Shown here: one piece after another, positions 27,748-35,295 of the stretch
Layout: each line of letters begins with the position of its first letter
Position numbering within the stretch: position 1 is the stretch's first letter
Assembly: GCF_001684965.1 (NCBI RefSeq)
Contig: NZ_MAYG01000001.1
Span: 558,001-622,000 of the forward strand
Length of the DNA stretch: 64,000 bases
Source of the DNA: Chryseobacterium arthrosphaerae
GTDB lineage: Bacteria; Bacteroidota; Bacteroidia; Flavobacteriales; Weeksellaceae
Direction of reading: 5' to 3'
Made by a program: the position numbers and the translations under genes
Notes under the pieces: model-generated
What the model saw: only the letters and a program-made list of their open reading frames with translations
Database searches by the model: none
Told to the model about the DNA's origin: nothing

Positions 27748-27828
27748 GATTTCTGATTTAATATGATTAAAGCCGGGAGCTGAAAGTTTTGAAAGCTATC
27801 AGCTTCCAGCTTTCCTAACCTGAGTCTG

Positions 27829-27862
27829 AAAAACAAAAAAGAGCAGATAAATTCTGCTCTTT
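27829..27862 (-). terminator. terminator of cysteine-rich peptide gene 1
   Basis: On the minus strand AAAGAGCAG, loop AATTTAT, CTGCTCTTT (27838-27862) is followed by TTTGTTTTTC. It starts 21 bases after the peptide stop codon. Confidence 0.85.
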
Positions 27863-27883
27863 AATAATAATATGGCGTTTTTC

Positions 27884-28048
27884 CTACATGTATTCCGGAC
27901 AGATTACAGCAGGACAGTAATAGCCCGGGCATAAAGGTCTTCCATCCTTAGGGCAGCACTCGTAGGTGCAGCCACTGATGATAAGGCCGTTTCCTGAGAC
28001 TTTTTTTAATTGCTCTCTTGAAAGTCTGTTGTTACGTACATTTTTCAT
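27884..28048 (-). CDS. GG-leader six-cysteine peptide 1 (putative bacteriocin-like)
   Basis: 54 residues. The N-terminal half starts MKNVRNNRLSREQLKKVSG, which looks like a double-glycine-type leader (basic start, then LSREQLK, then a Gly-rich end). The probable cleavage point is after IISG at residue 26. The core has six cysteines at 27, 31, 32, 40, 45 and 50, with ECCP, KDGRP, and then CP recurring every five residues. Two paralogues lie directly upstream on the same strand. No C39-peptidase ABC exporter or modifying enzyme is in this window, so toxicity, signalling or another role cannot be decided. It has its own terminator. Confidence 0.8.
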   Translation of the reverse strand: MKNVRNNRLSREQLKKVSGNGLIISGCTYECCPKDGRPLCPGYYCPAVICPEYM

Positions 28049-28223
28049 GTTGAATATTTTTGATTAGTTTTAATAGTGTACTATAAAAACGATGTCTTAT
28101 CAGGTTTATTGTGGTAAAAACAAAGAAAGAATATACTCTGTAAAATGCTTAATGGAACATAGTGCCCTGCCATCGGAAAAATAATATTCTCTGCTCCTTG
28201 TGGGCGTTGCGTTAAGGTTTATA

Positions 28224-28257
28224 TAACAAAACAGAATACCCGGGAGCATTCTGTTTT
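28224..28257 (-). terminator. terminator of cysteine-rich peptide gene 2
   Basis: Minus strand: AAAACAGAAT, loop GCTCCCGGGT, ATTCTGTTTT (28228-28257), a perfect 10-pair stem ending in T's and GTTATAT. It starts 27 bases after the stop of peptide 2. Confidence 0.85.
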
Positions 28258-28283
28258 TATTTACCTAAAATTTAATGATTATC

Positions 28284-28451
28284 TTATACATACTGTGGGC
28301 AAAGAACGTCAGGGCAGATAAGTCCCGGACATGAAGGTCTTCCGTCAGTAGGACAGCACTCGTATGAGCAGTTGCCACCGATGATAATACCATTCCCTGA
28401 AACCTTTTTTAACTGAGCTCTCGAAAGTTTGCTTTTGTGTAAATTTTTCAT
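28284..28451 (-). CDS. GG-leader six-cysteine peptide 2 (putative bacteriocin-like)
   Basis: 55 residues, starting MKNLHKSKLSRAQLKKVSG. Likely cleavage after the Gly-Gly at residues 25-26 gives a 29-residue core NCSYECCP... Cysteines are at 28, 32, 33, 41, 46 and 51, in the same pattern as its neighbours. The core ends DVLCPQYV. It differs from peptide 3 at about 14 positions in all, more in the leader start and the C-terminal half of the core than around ECCPTDGRP. It has its own terminator, and its 5' leader resembles those of peptides 1 and 3, so the unit was duplicated with its upstream region. Confidence 0.82.
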   Translation of the reverse strand: MKNLHKSKLSRAQLKKVSGNGIIIGGNCSYECCPTDGRPSCPGLICPDVLCPQYV

Positions 28452-28530
28452 GCTGATTTTTTTGATTGGTTTAATAGTACTTAATTACAAACAGCATACA
28501 CTGTACCCTGTTTTTACCTTAAATTTAATC

Positions 28531-28698
28531 CTATAAATACTGAGGGCAAACTACAGCTGGGCAGATCAGTCTTGGACATCTTGGTCTTCCGTCAGTTGGA
28601 CAGCATTCATTTGAACAGCTGCCACCGATGATAATACCGCTTCCTGAAATTCCTTTTAATTGTTCTCTTGAAAGTTTGCTGTTACGTAAATTTTTCAT
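28531..28698 (-). CDS. GG-leader six-cysteine peptide 3 (putative bacteriocin-like)
   Basis: 55 residues, starting MKNLRNSKLSREQLKGISG. Likely cleavage after Gly-Gly at 25-26 gives a core SCSNECCP... with cysteines at 28, 32, 33, 41, 46 and 51 and the ending CPQYL. It is the first of the three on the minus strand. Upstream, TATATTTA near 28740 is a one-mismatch -7 box. Between it and peptide 2 only a weak six-pair hairpin (28489-28513) is found, so read-through into peptide 2 is possible. Positively charged leader and Cys-Pro-rich core are shared by all three. Confidence 0.82.
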   Translation of the reverse strand: MKNLRNSKLSREQLKGISGSGIIIGGSCSNECCPTDGRPRCPRLICPAVVCPQYL

Positions 28699-28829
28699 GT
28701 TGTAAATACTTTTTGGTTTGTTTTAATGTTTTGTACATTGTAAATATAGAAAAATATACGATATGTTGTAGTGTTTTCTTATTATGATTGAATTTATTAT
28801 TCTAAAATACTGATATCGTGTTGATATTT

Positions 28830-29048
28830 TTAATTTTTAATCTCTGTGCACTTTGCTTTGGCAATGACATCATCAATCCTATTGTTGCCTAGCTGCTTAC
28901 TTTTCAATAAACTTTTACAGGCTTTTTCTTTCTGTCCTGATGATAATAATACTTCTCCCTGATAATTTTTGGATCTAATGCGAGAACTTTGTCCGAATAT
29001 AATGAAAAATAGGAATGCTTTTTGGAGTAAATTGCACTTATTATTAAT
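28830..29048 (-). pseudogene. frameshifted C-terminal remnant of a TPR-like protein
   Basis: Minus strand. One frame reads LYSDKVLALDPK, a typical TPR helix, and then goes out of frame. The next frame carries on as NYQGEVLLSSGQKEKACK and SLLKSKQLGN, and ends CTEIKN-stop at 28830. Adding a single A in the A-run at the junction restores DPKNYQGE, so one base was lost. No ATG, GTG or TTG start precedes it, and it abuts the ubiB-family gene start. It is therefore a truncated, frameshifted leftover. The cysteines and TPR style resemble the exported TPR proteins common in this group. Confidence 0.6.
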
Positions 29049-29053
29049 AGACT

Positions 29054-30703
29054 ATGTTTGACAAGCAGCAAAGAAAACTGAAAAGATCCGCCAGACTGAT
29101 ATCCGTATTGAGTAAATATGGTTTTAAAGACCTTCTGGCAAGGATGAACGGAGGAAATAAACAGGAAGAAACTTCAGGAAATCCGGATGAAATTATTTCC
29201 AAAGGCACCGTCTATGAAAGGATCAGACTGGCTCTTGAAGAACTGGGACCTACCTTTGTAAAGCTTGGACAGACCTTCAGCAGCCGGGAAGACCTTTTGC
29301 CGCCCGAACTGATCCAGGAGCTTCAGAAACTTCAGGATAAGGTGGAAACTGTAGATATGGATGTAGAGGAAGCATTGGAAAATGAATTCAATATTTCCGT
29401 GAAAGACCATTTCCTGGAGATTGAGAAGGAGCCTTTGGCTACTGCTTCTATTGCACAGGTGTATAAGGCTGTTTTAAAAGACGGCAGCCCGGTCATCCTG
29501 AAGCTCAGAAAACCGGATGTACAGTCTGTGATAGAAGATGATCTGCTCCTGATCAAAGACCTTGAAAAACTCTTGTCTGCCTATTCGGAAATAGGAGAGA
29601 AGCTTAATCTGAAGCAGGCGATTTCCACTTTTGAAAAATCATTGCTGGAGGAAGTATCCCTCATCAACGAAAAAAACAATATTCAGCAGTTCCGTCTTAA
29701 TTTTAAAAACAATAAGGAAACTTACGTTCCAAAAGTTTACGAAGAATTTTCCAACAACAATATCCTTTGTATGGAATTCATTGATGGAATAAAAGTCACG
29801 GATAAATCCATTCTTTTAGCCAATGGTATTGATCCTGTAAAAGTTTCTGAAACCGGATTGAGGCTCTTTGTATCCCAGATTTTAGATTACGGATTCTTTC
29901 ACGCCGATCCGCATGCCGGAAATATCCTGGTAAAAAAAGACGGTAAAATTGTTTTTATTGATTTCGGGGCCGTAGGAAAAATCCAGCCTAATGATAAAGA
30001 AATCCTTGAAAATCTGATCGTAAGCTTTGTTGCCAAAAATTCCCATAAAATAGTCCGTTATCTGAAGAAAATGGCTGTGAGCTACGAAATTCCCGATGAA
30101 AGAAGATTCGAAAATGATGTGGAAGATATCCTGAACTTTGTTCACAGTTCTTCATTACAGGAAATCAATGTACAGGTGATCATCAACAAAATGAAGGATA
30201 TTTTAAAGGACAACAGGCTGTACATGCCGGATTATTTTTACCTCCTGTTCAAAGGAATAAGCCTGATAGAAGGTGTAGGGAGAAACATCAATCCTGACCT
30301 TGATATCGTAAAGAGCCTTCATCCTTATACCAAAAAGATATTCACCAAAAAGATCAGCCCGAAAAATATTTTAAAGACAGGAATGGACCGGATGATGAAC
30401 TTCACGGACAACGTTGATGAAATTCCAAAAGAGCTCCGTTCCGTTCTTCAGAAGCTGGATGAAAATAAATTTACCGTCTCCAGCGAGATCAAGAATATAG
30501 AAAAAACGAATCAGCTGATTAAATCCAGTGTGATCAACCTTATTTTAGCGATGATTCTCGGAGCCAATATCATTGCCACCGCTATAGTTTTTGCTTCCGA
30601 ATCCGGCCCGAGAATAGGAGAATTGTCTCTGGTTGCTATCTTAGGATTTGTCTTTTCAGTTATTTTAGTTTTGATACTTTTGCTGAGAGTAACGAGAAAA
30701 TAG
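29054..30703 (+). CDS. UbiB/AarF-family atypical kinase
   Basis: 549 residues. Hallmarks of the ABC1/ADCK/UbiB family: the KxGQ-type motif FVKLGQTFSSR, the Ala-rich loop ATASIAQVYKA that replaces the usual P-loop, VILKLRKPDV with the ATP lysine, and the catalytic FHADPHAGNIL followed by FIDFGAVG. Two hydrophobic segments at the C-terminus anchor it in the membrane. Relatives support quinone synthesis or lipid homeostasis through ATPase activity. Flavobacteria make menaquinone, so an exact role is open. It is transcribed away from the peptide genes. Confidence 0.93.
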   Translation: MFDKQQRKLKRSARLISVLSKYGFKDLLARMNGGNKQEETSGNPDEIISKGTVYERIRLALEELGPTFVKLGQTFSSREDLLPPELIQELQKLQDKVETVDMDVEEALENEFNISVKDHFLEIEKEPLATASIAQVYKAVLKDGSPVILKLRKPDVQSVIEDDLLLIKDLEKLLSAYSEIGEKLNLKQAISTFEKSLLEEVSLINEKNNIQQFRLNFKNNKETYVPKVYEEFSNNNILCMEFIDGIKVTDKSILLANGIDPVKVSETGLRLFVSQILDYGFFHADPHAGNILVKKDGKIVFIDFGAVGKIQPNDKEILENLIVSFVAKNSHKIVRYLKKMAVSYEIPDERRFENDVEDILNFVHSSSLQEINVQVIINKMKDILKDNRLYMPDYFYLLFKGISLIEGVGRNINPDLDIVKSLHPYTKKIFTKKISPKNILKTGMDRMMNFTDNVDEIPKELRSVLQKLDENKFTVSSEIKNIEKTNQLIKSSVINLILAMILGANIIATAIVFASESGPRIGELSLVAILGFVFSVILVLILLLRVTRK

Positions 30704-30812
30704 TGCATTCGAAGAAATCCGGAAGAATAATTTAGGGAACTTATACTGTATTTACAGTCCTGATCCCGGACCTCGCATCATGCACTTAAAATCACACCCC
30801 AAAAAAATAACT

Positions 30813-31322
30813 ATGAAAAAACTGATTATACCCATTGTACTGTTCTCCGGTTCATTCATGATGGGCCAGGAAGAAAAACAGGAAAAGATCCTGGGAGACT
30901 TTGATGGAAACGGAACAAAAGAATATGTTGATGCAAAAGTCACCGATTGCAGTGACGAATGTGACGGAAAATGTGAAACCACGATCTATTTCAGCGATAA
31001 AACTATAAAACCTTTCACGATTGCCCCTGCTAAAGGCGGTGCTGTATACAATCTGGGAGATCTGAATGGTGACGGGAAAGATGATATCGGTTTTTTTCCC
31101 AACTGGTGTACAAGCTGCTGGCATCCTTTCTATGTCTATACTTTAAGTAAAACAGGCTGGAAACCTCTGGTACCTTCTATTGCCACCCATTGTAATCAGT
31201 GGGAAGCAGACCGGTTTCCCATCAGAAAAGACCCGAAAAAGAAAGGAAATGTTATCATCACAACCAGCAAATGGGAAAATGAAGATATTAAAGTTATCAG
31301 CAAAAGTGTGAAAGTGAACTAA
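30813..31322 (+). CDS. exported protein with EF-hand-like calcium loops
   Basis: 169 residues from the ATG at 30813; an in-frame ATG at 30780 adds 11 residues that do not fit a signal peptide. The signal peptide ends near FMMGQ. Two acidic loops resemble FG-GAP/VCBS or dockerin calcium sites: DFDGNGTKEY near residue 31 and DLNGDGKDDIGFF near residue 84. There are several cysteines (CSDECDGKCET, CTSCWH), probably disulfide-bonded. It likely sits in the periplasm or on the surface. Function unknown. Confidence 0.7.
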   Translation: MKKLIIPIVLFSGSFMMGQEEKQEKILGDFDGNGTKEYVDAKVTDCSDECDGKCETTIYFSDKTIKPFTIAPAKGGAVYNLGDLNGDGKDDIGFFPNWCTSCWHPFYVYTLSKTGWKPLVPSIATHCNQWEADRFPIRKDPKKKGNVIITTSKWENEDIKVISKSVKVN

Positions 31323-31389
31323 AAAGCTGAAAAAAATTCAACATACAAAGCTTCATGTTTCCGGCAAAAGTTTAAAAAATTAATTTGCC

Positions 31390-31397
31390 TATCTTTG
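31390..31397 (+). promoter_or_regulatory. helicase promoter, -7 box close to the start
   Basis: TATCTTTG, a full TAnnTTTG match, only four bases before the helicase ATG. This implies a leaderless or nearly leaderless mRNA. Confidence 0.6.
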
Positions 31398-31401
31398 CAA
31401 A

Positions 31402-32754
31402 ATGGAAAAACTCACTTTTGCGGATTTTGACCTTCCGGTTAAAATTCTTGATGTTTTAGCGGATCTGGAATTATTTGAGCCTACTCCCATTCAGGAGAAG
31501 AGTCTGAAGCCTATCCTTTCCGGTAGGGATGTAATGGGAATTGCACAGACCGGAACCGGGAAAACATTAGCTTACCTTCTGCCCGTTCTGAAAACATGGA
31601 AATACAGTAAAACAGGAAATCCAACTGTTTTGGTGCTTGTTCCTACAAGGGAACTGGTAGTTCAGGTAACGGAAATCCTTGAGAAGCTTACAGAAAACAT
31701 CACCGCAAGAGTTATCGGTATATATGGTGGTAAGAATATCAATACTCAAAAACTGTTATTCAATGACGGATGTGATATATTGGTAGGAACTCCGGGAAGA
31801 GTGATGGACCTTTCCATAGACAATGCCATCTCTCTGAAAGAAGTTCAGAAACTGATCATTGATGAATTTGATGAAATGCTGAACCTGGGTTTCAGGCCAC
31901 AGCTGACTCACATTTTTGAAATGATGAAAGAGAAAAGGCAGAATATTCTGTTTTCTGCAACGATGACGGAAGCTGTAGATGAAATGCTGGACGAATATTT
32001 TGCAAGCCCGGTAGAAATTTCATTGGCAAAATCCGGAACACCGCTTGAGAAAATTGAACAGACTGCTTATAAAGTTGAAAACTTCAATACGAAGATCAAT
32101 TTATTGGAATACCTGTTGAAGAACAATGCGGATATGTCTAAGGTGTTGATCTTCAATAACAATAAAAAACATGCCGATCTTCTTTTTACCAAAATTGATG
32201 AACTTTTCCCTGAACAGTTCGATGTGATCCACTCCAATAAATCACAGAATTACAGGTTGAAGGCTATGAAAAGCTTTGAAAATGAAGAGATCAGAGGTCT
32301 GATTACTACAGACGTAATGGCGAGAGGACTTGATATCTCCAATATTACTCACGTGATCAACTTTGAAACTCCTGATATTCCTGAGCAGTATATTCACAGA
32401 ATCGGTAGAACGGGTAGAGCAGATAAAGATGGAAAAGCCATTACTTTTGTGACCAAAAAGGAAGAACCTTTAATCCTTGACATTGAATTGCTGATGGATA
32501 AGGAATTAAAGTTCAATGATTTCCCTGGAGAGGTTAAAATTAACCCGAACAAGATTGCTTCTGAAAAAGATGAAGTGATCATGAAAAACCCTGCACAGGT
32601 AAAACTGAATGAAGGTGGAGGCGCTTTCCACGAGAAAAAAGCCAAAAACATGAAAGAAAACTGGGGCGGGCCTTCCAAAAGAAAAGCACCTAAAAAGTTC
32701 GGAGCTAACAGGGCACAGCAAAAAGCGATTTCTAAATCGAAGAAAAAGAAATAA
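31402..32754 (+). CDS. DEAD-box RNA helicase (DEFD variant)
   Basis: 450 residues. Q motif near residue 27 (PTPIQEKSL), motif I AQTGTGKT, motif Ib TPGR, motif III SAT (LFSATM), and motif VI HRIGRTGRA are all present. Motif II reads IDEFDEMLNLGF, so the box is DEFD instead of DEAD; both acidic residues for Mg and hydrolysis are kept, so activity is expected. The C-terminal tail is basic (KRKAPKKFGANRAQQKAIS) and suits RNA binding. Such RhlE-like enzymes act in ribosome assembly or RNA turnover, often at low temperature. It shares a bidirectional terminator with the next gene. Confidence 0.94.
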   Translation: MEKLTFADFDLPVKILDVLADLELFEPTPIQEKSLKPILSGRDVMGIAQTGTGKTLAYLLPVLKTWKYSKTGNPTVLVLVPTRELVVQVTEILEKLTENITARVIGIYGGKNINTQKLLFNDGCDILVGTPGRVMDLSIDNAISLKEVQKLIIDEFDEMLNLGFRPQLTHIFEMMKEKRQNILFSATMTEAVDEMLDEYFASPVEISLAKSGTPLEKIEQTAYKVENFNTKINLLEYLLKNNADMSKVLIFNNNKKHADLLFTKIDELFPEQFDVIHSNKSQNYRLKAMKSFENEEIRGLITTDVMARGLDISNITHVINFETPDIPEQYIHRIGRTGRADKDGKAITFVTKKEEPLILDIELLMDKELKFNDFPGEVKINPNKIASEKDEVIMKNPAQVKLNEGGGAFHEKKAKNMKENWGGPSKRKAPKKFGANRAQQKAISKSKKKK

Positions 32755-32756
32755 AA

Positions 32757-32787
32757 TAAAAAAACTCCCATCGGGAGTTTTTTTATT
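32757..32787. terminator. bidirectional terminator
   Basis: AAAACTCCC (32761-32769), short loop ATC, GGGAGTTTT (32773-32781), flanked by A-rich and T-rich runs. It serves the convergent helicase and TPR genes. Confidence 0.88.
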
Positions 32788-33759
32788 TTATTCAAAATTA
32801 AGTTTATTACTTTTCAAAATTTCTTTAAACTTATCAAGTTTATTTTCTTCCTTCATTTTTTTGTAGATGTACCCTATAATGGTTTCGGCATCTGATCTGT
32901 AAGGAGATTTTTGCTCTATGTAAATAGAATAGGCCTTGCATATATAATTCAGTGCTTTTTCATTATCCTTTAAATACTCATAATAGATCTGCCCGATTCC
33001 ATAATATACTTCCGGATCCCCGGGGTATATCTTATCGAAGTCAGAATAAGCATCTATAGCTTTCTGATATTCCTTTTTGTAGATATAGGTAATCGCTATA
33101 TTCTGTAAAGGCATTTTACCTTTGGGATCAATAGCTAATGACTTTTTATAAGCTTCCAGCGCCTTGTCATAGTCCCCGGTTCTTCTATAGCAGATTCCCA
33201 GATTATCCCAGGCATAGACGAACTTTGGGTCTTTTTCCAGAGCCGATTTATAATTTTTAATCGCCTCTTTCCAATCTTCTTTTTCCGAAGCCTGTATTGC
33301 TTTTTTATAAAAATCGTGAGCTATAGGGTCATTTGAGATTTTATCATGTTTACTTTCAGCAGTGGTGGCAAGTTCTCTGGCCGTATTACAGTTTTTCATC
33401 AAATAAGCTTCAATCTCATAATAAGCTTTTTTATATTCATCTGACTCAGGATTGGAATTAATAGTCACATTTACTTTCTTATTTTTAATGTTGTCCTGTT
33501 CAATATGTGTATTAGCCTGGCTCAGGCCTTTACTCAGCATATAAGGTAGCACTTTTGGATCAATGCATGAGTGAACTTCTTGATTGATCGCTTCCCTTGT
33601 TTTATTGTAAGAATTAATAGAGTCAATACATTTGCAGCTTGTCTCTGAAACTTCTTTTAAAATCTGCTTTGTATCGGGTAGCTTAGCGTCCTGTTTCTGA
33701 GCCAAAGTCAGTATGCAAATGAAAATTGAAAATAGAATGGTTAGTCGTTTTTTTATCAT
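32788..33759 (-). CDS. exported TPR-repeat protein
   Basis: 323 residues with a signal peptide ending near LTLAQ. An N-terminal Cys-containing segment (SETSCKCIDSINSYN...HSCI) is followed by four or so TPR units from about residue 145: DFYKKAIQASEKEDWKEAIK, YAWDNLGICYRRTGDYDKAL, MPLQNIAITYIYKKEYQKAI and EVYYGIGQIYYEYLKDNEKAL. TPRs mediate protein contacts in the periplasm. No partner can be named. It ends at the bidirectional terminator and starts nine bases after the SGNH hydrolase gene, so the two are one transcript. Confidence 0.85.
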   Translation of the reverse strand: MIKKRLTILFSIFICILTLAQKQDAKLPDTKQILKEVSETSCKCIDSINSYNKTREAINQEVHSCIDPKVLPYMLSKGLSQANTHIEQDNIKNKKVNVTINSNPESDEYKKAYYEIEAYLMKNCNTARELATTAESKHDKISNDPIAHDFYKKAIQASEKEDWKEAIKNYKSALEKDPKFVYAWDNLGICYRRTGDYDKALEAYKKSLAIDPKGKMPLQNIAITYIYKKEYQKAIDAYSDFDKIYPGDPEVYYGIGQIYYEYLKDNEKALNYICKAYSIYIEQKSPYRSDAETIIGYIYKKMKEENKLDKFKEILKSNKLNFE

Positions 33760-33768
33760 GGTTGTAGT

Positions 33769-34425
33769 TTATTTTAAATAAGGATAGATCACCTTAGTCC
33801 AGATTTTATATCCTTCCGGTTTAAAGTGAAGCATATCTTCTACAAAGATGTCTTTTCTAACGTTTCCGTTGGAATCTTCCATAGCTTTGGTAACATCAAT
33901 GAATTCTGCATGAGGTTCTTTTTTCATAAAAGCAGCAATCTTTTTATTGGCAATTTTCATTTGCGGCCAGATCACTTCTCTGCTCGGAGAATACTTGATG
34001 GATATATAATCCACTTCGATATTGGGAAATCTCTCCCTTATTTTTTTGTAAAAACTTTTGTACCTGTCAACTACCACCTGAGCTTTCAGCTGATGATTGT
34101 CTGCAAAGTCGTTTTCACCACAATAAATAATGATCTGCTTCGGCTGATAAGGAGCTAAAAGATCGTCAGCAAAATCATTCAGGTCTGTAAGTCTGGATCC
34201 TCCGAATCCTCTGTTGATAATGGTTTTATCGGGAAAATAATCTGCGATGTCAGTCCATTTGGTAAATGATGAGCTTCCCAGGAATAATATGGCATCTTTA
34301 GGAGGCGGGTTTTGCTGATCCTGTTTTTTGAATTCCTGAATGTCCTGCCAGAACATCGGTTTTTTTTCCTGAGAAAAGGCAATGGTAAAATACAGCAGTA
34401 GAAATGCTGATAGAATCTTCTTCAT
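33769..34425 (-). CDS. SGNH/GDSL-family hydrolase
   Basis: 218 residues with a signal peptide ending near IAFSQ. Block I is FLGSSSFTKW (nucleophile in GSS), block II is NRGFGGSRL (oxyanion Gly), block III is GENDFAD (Asn), and block V is DMLHFKPEGY (Asp and His). All four catalytic blocks are in place. Members are esterases, lipases or carbohydrate acetylesterases, here in the periplasm or secreted. Substrate unknown. It is upstream of the TPR gene in the same direction, with a nine-base gap, and behind a terminator that isolates it from the lipoprotein gene. Confidence 0.9.
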   Translation of the reverse strand: MKKILSAFLLLYFTIAFSQEKKPMFWQDIQEFKKQDQQNPPPKDAILFLGSSSFTKWTDIADYFPDKTIINRGFGGSRLTDLNDFADDLLAPYQPKQIIIYCGENDFADNHQLKAQVVVDRYKSFYKKIRERFPNIEVDYISIKYSPSREVIWPQMKIANKKIAAFMKKEPHAEFIDVTKAMEDSNGNVRKDIFVEDMLHFKPEGYKIWTKVIYPYLK

Positions 34426-34459
34426 TATATTCAGTTTTAAATTTGAGATAAAAGTAATA

Positions 34460-34487
34460 AAAAACTCCCGGTTAAAAGGGAGTTTTT
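34460..34487 (-). terminator. terminator after the lipocalin-like lipoprotein gene
   Basis: Minus strand: AAAAACTCCC, loop of eight, GGGAGTTTTTT (34460-34487), then TATTAC. It lies 10 bases after the stop codon. Confidence 0.85.
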
Positions 34488-34496
34488 ATAGTTGAT

Positions 34497-34955
34497 TTAT
34501 CTTTTATAGGTAATATAGGTGTAGTCCGGAACTTTATCTCCATTCATATCCATCAGCCCGGATTGCTGAACCATTTTTAAATCCTTGCTTGTGAGTACTT
34601 CAATTTTAAAGTCTACAGAGCCTTCACCACCAAGTTTGATTCCTATCACTTTAGTTCCTGCATCATAAGTATATCTTCCTTCCGTTTTTGTATCCAGCTG
34701 GCAGTCTGTACCTGTCCCTGTATATGCTGTATAGCTCACGTAATAGTCTGTTTTTAAATATAATGTGTTCTTAGCTTCACATCCTGTAAGTACCTCAGTC
34801 TTAAGCACAGTTTTATCTTTCCCGGAAATTAGTTCCCTTTTAACTTCCTTCCAGTCTCCCTGCATGATTTCCATATCGTAAGCTTCAAGATTTTCATCTT
34901 TACAAGAAGTAAGTGCCAGGGCTGAAAAGGCAAATAAAAGTAGCTGTTTTTTCAT
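34497..34955 (-). CDS. lipocalin-like lipoprotein
   Basis: 152 residues from the ATG at 34955; a GTG two codons earlier overlaps the promoter box and is less likely. SPII signal with lipobox LTSC. The body has MQGDWKEVKRELIS, YLKTDYYVSYTAY, and GRYTYDAGTKVIGI, the layout of small lipocalin-like domains found in Bacteroidota lipoproteins. An acidic loop DMNGDKVPDY near the C-terminus may bind calcium. Ligand unknown. Flanked by a terminator downstream and a -7 box immediately upstream, it is monocistronic. Confidence 0.75.
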   Translation of the reverse strand: MKKQLLLFAFSALALTSCKDENLEAYDMEIMQGDWKEVKRELISGKDKTVLKTEVLTGCEAKNTLYLKTDYYVSYTAYTGTGTDCQLDTKTEGRYTYDAGTKVIGIKLGGEGSVDFKIEVLTSKDLKMVQQSGLMDMNGDKVPDYTYITYKR

Positions 34956-34960
34956 TTTCA

Positions 34961-34968
34961 CAAATTTA
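34961..34968 (-). promoter_or_regulatory. lipoprotein promoter, -7 box close to the start
   Basis: TAAATTTG on the minus strand, five bases before the ATG at 34955. Leaderless mRNA is suggested. Confidence 0.5.
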
Positions 34969-35108
34969 AGAATATGCTAAAATATAAATAAATTTGAAAT
35001 ATCCGTAATGAAATTACTGTTTTTTAAACAAATGTTTATAAATAAGAGCTTTCTGAAAAAAGAATATGAGATTTTTAAAGGTGTCTGGCTTTAGAAAAGA
35101 ATATTGTT

Positions 35109-35136
35109 TACAAGATACAAGATACAAGATACAAGA
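35109..35136. repeat. heptamer tandem repeat (TACAAGA x4)
   Basis: Four perfect head-to-tail copies of TACAAGA, in an intergenic stretch. Such short tandem arrays can vary in copy number. Confidence 0.9.
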
Positions 35137-35192
35137 TATTGCCGTTAAACAATTTTTAGTCTTATAACCATCAGGATATCAACATCAATAGG

Positions 35193-35252
35193 AGCGGGCT
35201 TTAGCCCGCTCAACTATAATAATTTAATCTCTAAGGCTTTAGCCAAAACTTA
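35193..35252. repeat. bipartite palindromic repeat, copy 2
   Basis: AGCGGGCTTTAGCCCGCT (35193-35210), 24-base spacer, GGCTTTAGCC then AAAACTTA (35235-35252). Nearly identical in both arms to copy 1 at 16534. Confidence 0.88.
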
Positions 35253-35295
35253 AGAGAATGAATCTCAAATTTACAACTTCAAATTTCAAATCTAA

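Larger units (their letters stand above)
34969..35295. other. intergenic region with short repeats
   Basis: About 330 bases without a gene. It holds a heptamer tandem repeat (35109-35136) and copy 2 of the bipartite palindromic repeat (35193-35252). The rest is AT-rich and featureless to me. Confidence 0.6.

Noticed and set aside
28489..28513. Terminator between peptides 3 and 2
   Set aside because: Only six pairs with a 13-base loop. It may weaken read-through but is not a firm terminator.
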